DNA of 64,000 nt from Ahaetulla prasina (Eukaryota > Chordata > Lepidosauria > Squamata > Colubridae), in assembly GCF_028640845.1 (NCBI RefSeq), contig NC_080540.1, positions 263,471,958-263,535,957 of the forward strand, given 5' to 3'. Below the pieces are notes generated by a model. That model had not been told where the DNA came from. It did not search any database and saw only the letters and a program-made list of their open reading frames with translations. The position numbers and the translations under genes were made by a program. Shown here in pieces: positions 56,870 to 64,000 of the stretch; within the stretch, counting starts at the first letter, position 1, and every line of letters begins with the position of its first letter.

Positions 56870-58060
56870 TTTTGATGGGTGTGAGAGGTTGGCCTAAGGC
56901 AACTGGGACACTACAGGAATTGGTCCTTTCTCCCTTGCACTTTAACATCTATATGAAATCATTGGGGATCAACTGACAGTATAGGGTGGTATCATCAATA
57001 TTCAATCACACACTGATATTTGAGCAATAGGGGAGATACTGCTGATGATCCATTCTGGGGATTGAAAATTATAAGGACCTGGATGGGAGGGAACTGAAGT
57101 TGAACTTAAGCAGTTGCTATTTGTACATCGGTGTTTTCCATCAATACCAGGTTTATCTCTGGACATGTAAGCACTACATTTTAAGGACTAAATTCTTGAT
57201 TTTGGATCCTTCTGAACTCACAGCTCCTGCTTGAACATCAAATGGAAGCAAGGGCTATAGGGGCCTAAGCGCAGTCCAGGTTTGCCCGGTACACTGATTT
57301 ATATATATTTTTAATTATTTATTTGCATTTATATCCCGCCCTTCTCCGAAGACTCAGGGTGGCTTACACTATGTCAAGCAATAGTCTTCATCCATTTGTA
57401 TATTATATACAAAGTCAAATTATTGCCCCCAAAAATCTGGGTCCTCATTTTACCTACCTTATAAAGGATGGAAGGCTGAGTCAACCTTGGGCCTGGTGGG
57501 GCTTGAACCTGCAGTAATTGCAGGCAGCTGCTGTTAATAACAGACTGTCTTACCAGTCTGAGCCACAGAGGCCCATATACCTCATGTTCTTATCACTCAG
57601 ATAGATTACTGCAATGTAGTTTAAATGTGGCCACCTTTGAAGATTATGCAGATTATAAATAGTCCAAAATACAGAGGCCCTTGTGTTTACTGGCATCCAG
57701 TGAAATATTGATATTGTGGGTCCTGTACTGGTTATTGATTCAGATCTGGGTACAATTTAAAGTCCTGGCTTTAACCTAGAGTATAATGTACTGTATATAG
57801 CTTGGTATATACCTGTCTGTCTTCTCCAAACTGCTTTAGTGTCTTCTATCAGAATTAAGCAGAGCCAGAGCCAAAATGTATTGCTTTTGAACACCAATAT
57901 TGTGAAATGATCTCTTCTCAGAGATCAAGTTTACCTCCTCCTTGATGGCTTTCAAAAAGTTCTTAAAATTGAGCTTTTCTGGAAAATATTTCAAGTGATG
58001 TTTCCCTACTGTAGCATTTTTTAAAATTTCTATTTTTGTTATTTTTATTGTAAGAAGATA
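56870..58060 (+). mobile_element. L2 LINE relic, split by a SINE
   Basis: The left part keeps 'ctttaacatctatatgaaat' and 'tatcatcaatattcaatcac', corresponding to the F-N-I-Y-M-K-P and Y-H-Q-Y-A-D-D region of L2 reverse transcriptase. The right part keeps 'gattactgcaatgtagttta' (DYCNA) and 'ttgatggctttcaaaaagtt'. All frames are broken. A minus-strand SINE at 57322-57574 lies between. Confidence 0.65.
57322..57574 (-). mobile_element. tRNA-derived SINE nested in L2
   Basis: Minus-strand head 'gggcctctgtggctcagact' (box A), 'ggttcaagccc' (box B), body 'ccatcctttataaggtaggt', tail 'gtaagccaccctgagtcttc' and 'gggatataaatgcaaataaa'. Same family as 26611-26878. Confidence 0.85.
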
Positions 58061-58062
58061 TA

Positions 58063-58080
58063 TAGGTAGGTAGGTAGGTA
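58063..58080 (+). repeat. (TAGG)n microsatellite
   Basis: About 4.5 units after the L2 end. Confidence 0.85.
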
Positions 58081-58195
58081 GAGTGGGAGGAAGGATCATA
58101 TTATGAGTAACCAGTGTAACTTATGTTTTAACATCTACCATACATCTTCAAGGATTTAATCCTTGATCAGGTTCATATTGTACTTGCAAACAAAC

Positions 58196-58438
58196 CAGTG
58201 GTGGGTTTCAATTTTTTTTACTACCGGTTCTGTGGGTATGGCTTACTGGGCGTGGCATGGCTTGGTGGGCATGGCAGGAGACGGACACTGTAAAATCTCC
58301 ATTTCCTCCCGATTACCTGAAACTTGGGAGGCAGCGAATAGATGGGGGTGGGGCCAGTCAGAATTTTTCCTACTGGTTCTCCAAACTACTCAAAATTTCT
58401 GCTACCGGTTCTCCAGAACCTGCTGAATCCTACCTCTG
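58196..58438 (+). mobile_element. hAT MITE, group 1
   Basis: Starts CAGTGGTGGGTTTCAA, ends GAATCCTACCTCTG. Flanks aaacaaac and aagcagac match at 6 of 8. It shows the state of the 4774 copy without CR1. Confidence 0.85.
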
Positions 58439-58446
58439 AAGCAGAC

Positions 58447-59388
58447 CCTGTTGTCTCTAGAACAGGAAAGGGCAATCTTTCTTTCCTGACATAGCACAGC
58501 ACAGCTAGTGACATGTGAGGAATAACTCCTCCTTTCCAGTTCAACTTGGCCTTTCAAAGAAAGTGCAGCTATTTAGAAAATCCTTTCAATCTGTTGCCTC
58601 CCATTGCCATTTTCTTATATATCATAGTGTGGTTTTGCCCCTTTCGCTAAGAACAAAAACAAGCCAGGAAGAAGTCTTTGCTAGATCTTTTATTTGTCTG
58701 TGGTGGCCTTAAAATATTTTCCAGCAGTCATTCTTGTAAGCTTTATATAAGCTATTACAGTAGTGCTTTGTTCTAAGACAGGGTTCCTGATTAGAGGATT
58801 TAGGGAAATGGGAATACGTGGCAGCTTCCCCCTCCCAAAATAAGGAGTTTGAGCTACATAATTATTCCAATAATTGGTGATAGCTGTACCAGAAGGCAAA
58901 GGATGTTATTGCATCGTCTGATGACTTATATTTTACAGTTTTAGTTATCAGAAAGGCTGGGCAGTGATTATCCAGCATATTATGAGGCACTGTAATATTA
59001 AAGCTATTATCCTTTTAATGCCAAACTGTTGCAAAGTTATAATTCAGGAAAGCTCCGGTCTAATTTTCGTTCTGGGTCCATTGCCTCTCTCCCTGCTCCA
59101 CATTATGAGGCTACAAGTGTCTAAGAAAGTATCAACTGCATTTTCTTCTCATATACGTGCATGGTTAAAGGAAAGTCTTTTTAGATCAGAGGCTCACATT
59201 GATGGTTGCATAGGTATTTTTCACTAGGTCTCCACATCATGGTTTAATTATGGTTTTTAGAATAAACAACAGTCTGTCAAGTTAGCAGAAAAATCTAAAA
59301 CATAAATAATAATTAACAGATCATGACAGGTAGATCTGTGTGGTGTGCTAAGTCCCAAAGAAAGATCAAATTCAGAGCTATGTTTGTC
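58447..59388. other. No feature recognised
   Basis: AT-rich sequence, chance ORFs only. Confidence 0.5.
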
Positions 59389-59399
59389 AATAATAATAA

Positions 59400-59439
<40 letters not shown>
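59389..59439 (+). repeat. (AAT)n(AGT)n microsatellite
   Basis: About four AAT units then 13 AGT units. It makes poly-Ser and poly-Thr frames that are not genes. Confidence 0.95.
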
Positions 59440-59620
59440 TATACAACCCTTATTTTCATTGTACATATATACAACAAAATTGATTTAGCTTCTACTGGTG
59501 CAATCCACAACAAAATACAAAACAACATTAATAATATAGAAAATCTATATGACAGATCATTCTCCATTGTGTTTCAGAAATGTGACATATATTTCACTTA
59601 AAATAATATATGTATTATAC

Positions 59621-59850
59621 AGAGCTGTGGTAGCACAGTATTTAGAATGCAGTATTGCAGGCTAATTCTACTGACTGCCAGGAGTTCGATTCTGATCGGC
59701 TCAAGGTTGACTCACTCTTCCACCTTCCAAGGTTGGTAAAATGAGGACCCAGATTGTTGGAGACAATATGCTGACTCTGTAAACCATTTAGCGAGGGCTG
59801 TAAAGCACTATAAAGCTGTATATAAGTCTAAGTGCTATTGCTATTGCTAT
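59621..59850 (+). mobile_element. tRNA-derived SINE
   Basis: Head 'agagctgtggtagcacagta', 'gagttcgattctg' as box B, body 'ccaccttccaaggttggtaa', 'atgaggacccaga', tail (GCTATT)n. Flanks atgtattatac and atgttatgtac may be the target duplication. Confidence 0.85.
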
Positions 59851-59865
59851 GTTATGTACCTGTCA

Positions 59866-60070
59866 AGAAATGGATAGTGTAATGTTTAAGATGCTGGTCT
59901 AGAAACTGGGAGTTCTAGACTGTCCTTGAAGCTGATTGGGTGACTTTGGGCCAGTCACTGTCTTTCAGGCCAATTTACGTCACTGGGTTGTTATGGGTGG
60001 GTGGTGGGTAGGAGAGCCTTTTACATGCCACCATGAGCTGCATAATGGCAGGATATAAATACAAAGTAAC
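59866..60070 (+). mobile_element. tRNA-derived SINE, second type
   Basis: 'agtgtaatgtttaagatgct' head, 'gggtgactttgggccagtca' body, 'ctgggttgttatgg' and tail 'gcaggatataaatacaaag'. A common reptile SINE; the piece at 3948 is another. Confidence 0.75.
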
Positions 60071-60889
60071 AAGAACAGGTTCTCTCAAAATGAGCCTTTT
60101 AGACCTGAATAAATCGAAGAATAAGCCTTCGGCACCGGCTATATTACTGAAATGGACATTGTAGCAATATTTATTTACTACTTACTTACTTACTATTTAT
60201 TTAATTTCTCTGTTGCGCATCACATCATTGGAGATTATGCACACACAGTTTTGAATTATTTTGCTTTCTTTTTTAACTACTGGAAAGAACATAGGGCCAC
60301 CAAATTTAGCATTCTTCATTGGATTAGTCCTTGCCATTGCCCTGAAAATACTGGTTCTCCTAATTTCACATATAGACCTTCCACTCATTACATGGCCACC
60401 TGATGATATGTCAAGCGAGCTTTGTGAGCTTTGTGTTTGCTTTATTAAAAAATCTCCAATTGTTTAGACTCCTGGGAATAGACTCCTGAAGAAGAAATAT
60501 CATCCAAGGACCCTTTTTAAAGAAGAGGGGAGGATTGTTTAACTTTGCTCTCAGGTAAATAATTCAGATCTGACTGAAAATCCACTTTCCAACCAGGGCA
60601 GAGAGAGAGATTTGATTTTTTTCCTTTGCTACAAACACCAGAATTGTATCTTCTGGGTACAGAATAGAAATACTTTTTTTTTTTTTTTAACCAGGCCTTG
60701 TGTTTAAAGGCATGCCTGAAACATATGGACGATTAGGAAAGGGCACCCAAAGAGCTGCCCAAAGCCCCTGTCTAACTGGATGAATCCACTCAGTGCCAAC
60801 GGCCAAGCAGATAATCCGTACATTCGTGTGCTGCTTTTATATCCCCCTCAAATCCTGCTTATTTCGTCCTGTCTAAGAGCTTCCGTTGC
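60071..60889. other. Unassigned, with (TTAC)n and poly-T tracts
   Basis: (TTAC)n lies at 60170-60203 and a T run at 60670-60689. A 68-codon hydrophobic frame at 60261-60467 has no motif I know. Confidence 0.4.
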
Positions 60890-61900
60890 CCTGGAAGCCG
60901 AAAGACCCGACCTATGCCGTGGGAGTCTCTGAAAGAGAGAGAGCGCCTGCGGGAGACTCAAAAGCTGGTGTGGCTGGCTGAGATTTGAGCGAAGCTTTTT
61001 TTTTTCCCCTGGAGCCACGCGGTTCCAAAGCGCGCGACTTCTTTCGAAGCGGCGTGAACGTCCGCAACGATCCCCTCCCCACCACCCGCTCCCCAAATTA
61101 ACCCTTTCAACCGAGCCGCTCCTGAGTGCAGTAAGAATCAAGGGCGGAGCAAATCGGCCCAGACAACAGCCGAAGCCCCCCTTGCCTCCCGGGCTCCCCT
61201 CGCCGGCCGCCTGCCAAGCGCGTGGCTTGGGTCGCAGCGAAGAAAGCTCGAAGCGGGCGACGGGGGCTGACCTGGCCGACTGAAGCAAAGCCGCCTTTTG
61301 AAGCGCGGCAGCGGCGGCATTTCTTTTGATGTCCTTGAGAGTGGCCCGAAGACCGAAGGAAGCGACGCTTTTTGGCTCGGGGACGGCGGCGGGAGCGAGA
61401 TCGCTTTTAAAAAGCCGAGGGTCCTGCGTAGATTGCAGCCTTGTTCTTGCTTCCCTTGACGGCTTTGGTTGTGGGCGGGTGGAGCCAGTAGTTCTGGAAG
61501 TGGGCTGCCATCCACGGAAGTTTATGAGATAATTCAATATACTGGTCTTTAGGGAGTCCAGAGAGATTCCTTTTGAATTAAACCGGTGGGTGTTCAAATT
61601 CCAGAAGGTACAGAACTTTCTCGGCTCCTTTTATGATTTGCTTTGAAGCCAAACAGCCCTCGGAACATCTCTTTCTCTCTCTCGCCCTCACCCCGCCTCA
61701 CCCCACCCGCCTTCTTTGCGGTACCTGTTTATTTTTCTGGTTTTAAATGGACAGCTTCTAAATCGGGATAAGTGGAGTTGGGGGTGGGGCGGGGAATGAT
61801 GAACTGTTCAGGGAAATCGTATCTGATTACTGCGAACTGGTAAAGTGAAATGCGCAAGGTTGCCGTCGCCGTTTCCCTCGCTGCTTTTCTGGCAAGGTTC
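60890..61900. promoter_or_regulatory. CpG island, candidate promoter
   Basis: GC content rises sharply against the AT-rich background. I count about 33 CpG dinucleotides in the 300 bp 61141-61440. Pyrimidine-rich runs (61670-61715) and 'gggtggggcgggg' (61789-61801) follow. In vertebrates such islands usually mark a gene start, often bidirectional. No exon or direction can be fixed. The 249-codon minus frame (60848-61597) is Arg/Ser/Ala-rich and is likely compositional. Confidence 0.7.
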
Positions 61901-62046
61901 CTATGTTTTTTAACCTAGTGGCGTTAGAATGTCAGGAACGGAAGTTTTTTTTTCCCCCTCCCCTCAAAATCTTTCCATACTGGGAAAATATTTCGCCTCT
62001 CGAATTTCTGTCTGCTCTGCTATTATTAACATTTGCCTGGGAGTTC
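61901..62046. other. Unassigned, moderate GC
   Basis: Edge of the CpG-rich region; nothing recognised. Confidence 0.4.
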
Positions 62047-62235
62047 TCAGGGAGGGGGCGTCGCTCAGTGGCAGAGCGCGCAGGCTCGTCAGGCGGATGT
62101 TCCCTGCTTCATAGCCCCTGGCACTTCCTTGGCAGCGCTGCGAAAAGTCTAGCCTCAAAGTGTCAGAAGTGACGGGCTTAGATGGCCGGCAAGTTGACTT
62201 CATTGGAGGCGGTATGCTCCTCCTCATAATATGTG
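62047..62235 (+). mobile_element. Degraded tRNA-derived SINE
   Basis: 'gtcgctcagtggcagagcgc' is a good box A region, close to tRNA-Ala. Later 'cctcaaagtgtcagaagtg' and 'gggcttagatggccggcaag' resemble the body of a widespread reptile SINE. Box B is poor, so a functional tRNA gene is excluded. Confidence 0.45.
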
Positions 62236-62292
62236 GAGGGTTGAGGTGTAATTCCATTAACTCAAATCTTCCCCTACCTGATGCCTGCCAAC

Positions 62293-62357
62293 TGGGACCG
62301 CAGCTCCCAGAATCCCAAACAGTCATGGTAGGTGAGGAATTCTGGGACTTGCAGTCC
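62293..62357. mobile_element. Palindromic MITE-like repeat
   Basis: Arms 'gggaccgcagctcccagaat' and 'attctgggacttgcagtcc' pair with a few mismatches around 'caaacagtcatggtaggtg'. The 'agctcccagaat' arm is common in amniote DNA transposon fossils. Confidence 0.5.
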
Positions 62358-63751
62358 TAATAAGACCTTCTGCCTGGTATTAAGTTGGGGAAGCTGCTCT
62401 ATTTATAAATTGATCCAAGCAGGTGCACTTACATACAGCAGACATAATATGCTTCTCCAGGGACAAAATGGGTACTTTTTCTTCAGTATGCACAAATGCG
62501 ACACTCTGACATTCTCCTGTTTCTGAAAGATGCATTTGTCTACTTAGGCCTTTTGACAGACTCAGAACTTGTATTTGATGTTTATGAGTGCTCACTTTCT
62601 TAAATACACAAAACTTTTTTCTTACGTTTTCTACTTATACAATCTAATCCTATTTATATTTATTCTGAGTAAATTCCATAATGTTCAGTGAAAAAAAATG
62701 TAAGGAAAATGTGCACAGGATTGCAACAACCTTAAAAATTGTCCCTGATTCATTCTAAATGACAGTATTTTCCAACACAGCCACCCAATTCTGAATTTCT
62801 CTAGATTTTTACATTTCAGAATGCTGCTTTTTCCCTTTGAAACATACCCTTATTTTTTGCCTTAATGAAACAAATCTTTGTTAATGTGTGTCAAGCACAA
62901 TGCCCATTAAAGAGAAAACTAAACCATCTTGGTCTTCCAAAATAAACTCAGAGGACTCTGCATAGCCAAACATTTGAGAGACCAATCATTCTATGAAAAT
63001 GCCTGTACATATGTTGTACCTGTAGAGCTGTATCAAATGTATGAGAAATTTGTTAATTTGCAAGCCTTTAAAATGGTCTCACAGATGGAGGAGGAAGATA
63101 TCAGAAATAGCAAAAAAAAAAAAAAAAAGGTCAGGGTGCAAGATAGTCATTATTACCTGTGAGTAAAACATGGGACATAGTAGAACTTATAAATCAATGC
63201 ATGAATTTGAATTGTTAGAAACTTAGTACAGCATGAATAAAATCTGTATATTGCATGTGTTGAGGTGTTCACGTTCTTTCCATTTCCCCCAGTTCCTTTA
63301 CAAAAAGAGTAATAGAGACTCACTATGCTGTTCGTATTAGACAGTTTATTTACAAATGTTTAGGCGTGTCATATGAAAATCAGTTAGTATGAGAGGAAGT
63401 AATAGTCATTTAATAATATCAGTTGCTTAGTCATTATATACTGTAGTTATAAGGTATGAGCTACACAAAAGTTTTACAATAAAATCTTCTCAAATTGTTT
63501 TTTTCCTCTTCTATTTTGCTGATATTTAAACTGTTAAAGAGTGCTTCTCCCAGCCTTTAGACAGCAAGGAGTAATTTGGAACTGTTATTGGTCACACAAG
63601 CTATTCATCAGAAATACTTCTCATTTTTTCAGTATTGGGTATAAGCTATATAAATTTGTAAGTGAGGGAGGGGGTTATTCATTTAATAGATTGAAAAGAT
63701 ATTGAAAAGATGGCTTTAGTCAGTATGGTACCTTATTACTACTATACTACT
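62358..63751. other. No feature firmly recognised
   Basis: AT-rich. A 77-codon frame at 62929-63162 ends in a poly-Lys stretch encoded by the A17 run at 63112-63128; no protein family recognised. Confidence 0.4.
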
Positions 63752-63980
63752 TGAGCCATATTCGTGCAGTGGTTAGAATGTAGTATTGCAGGCTGACTGC
63801 TCACTGCCAAGAATTCGATCCTGATCAGCATAAGGTTAATTCAGCCTTCCATCCTTCCAAAGTTGGTAAAATGAGGACCCGGATTGTTGGGAATAATATG
63901 CTGATTCTGTAAACTGCTTAGAGAGTGCTGTAAGGTACTATGAAGCGGTATATAATGCTAAGTGCTATTGCTATTGTTAC
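63752..63980 (+). mobile_element. tRNA-derived SINE
   Basis: Head 'tgagccatattcgtgcagtg', 'gaattcgatcctg' as box B, 'ccatccttccaaagttggta', 'atgaggacccgga', tail (GCTATT)n. Same family as 13995 and 59621. Confidence 0.85.
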
Positions 63981-64000
63981 TTTTATCATTAGCTGTCTAC

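Noticed and set aside
60848..61597. 249-codon minus-strand ORF in the CpG island
   Set aside because: High GC removes stop codons, the product is Arg/Ser/Ala-rich without domains, and no splice or polyadenylation signals support it.
62929..63162. Processed pseudogene with poly-A tail
   Set aside because: The A run is preceded by an open 60-codon frame, but I recognise no parent gene and see no target duplication.

Overview
The window looks like intergenic or intronic DNA from a squamate reptile, most likely a snake. It is AT-rich and no complete host protein-coding gene can be read. It is crowded with squamate-type repeats: CR1, L2, L1 and Bov-B LINE fragments, tRNA-derived SINEs with 'gtaagccgccctgagtc' tails, many short hAT elements with 8-bp target duplications, and GGAA/GAAA microsatellites. 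The assignment rests on recognising these families by eye; no database search was possible.

Layout. 1-10 kb: Bov-B, CR1, L1 and SINE relics, four hAT MITEs, and one unexplained 181-codon ORF (4088-4633, minus). 10-17 kb: a SINE with a perfect 12-bp target duplication, several copies of a TA-flanked Tigger-like MITE, and a SINE split by a palindromic hAT element. 17-21 kb: a 5'-truncated L1 with a 14-bp target duplication, a decayed hAT transposase, a Penelope-type hammerhead fragment and a long purine microsatellite. 21.47-24.25 kb: the only well-preserved large element, a minus-strand Ty3/gypsy retrotransposon with two 187-bp LTRs, 5-bp target duplications, primer-binding site, polypurine tract, an open gag and an integrase with one in-frame stop. 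It lacks nearly all of protease, reverse transcriptase and RNase H. 24-45 kb: more hAT MITEs, a palindromic Penelope-like insertion with an intact hammerhead ribozyme core, a CR1 3' end, and two phase-compatible candidate exons (34773-34868 and 36575-36679, plus). 45-60 kb: mostly unassigned AT-rich DNA, then a Tigger-like MITE, an L2 interrupted by a SINE, and several SINEs. 60.9-61.9 kb: a CpG island, the best candidate host promoter.

How the parts relate. Nesting gives a relative order of events: hAT inside CR1, CR1 inside hAT, hAT inside SINE, SINE inside L2, gypsy inside a Tigger-like MITE. The hAT elements fall into four groups. Groups 2-4 all have target duplications with a central TA, while group 1 mostly does not, which suggests two different transposase sources. 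Host function is limited to the CpG island and the candidate exons, whose gene I do not recognise.
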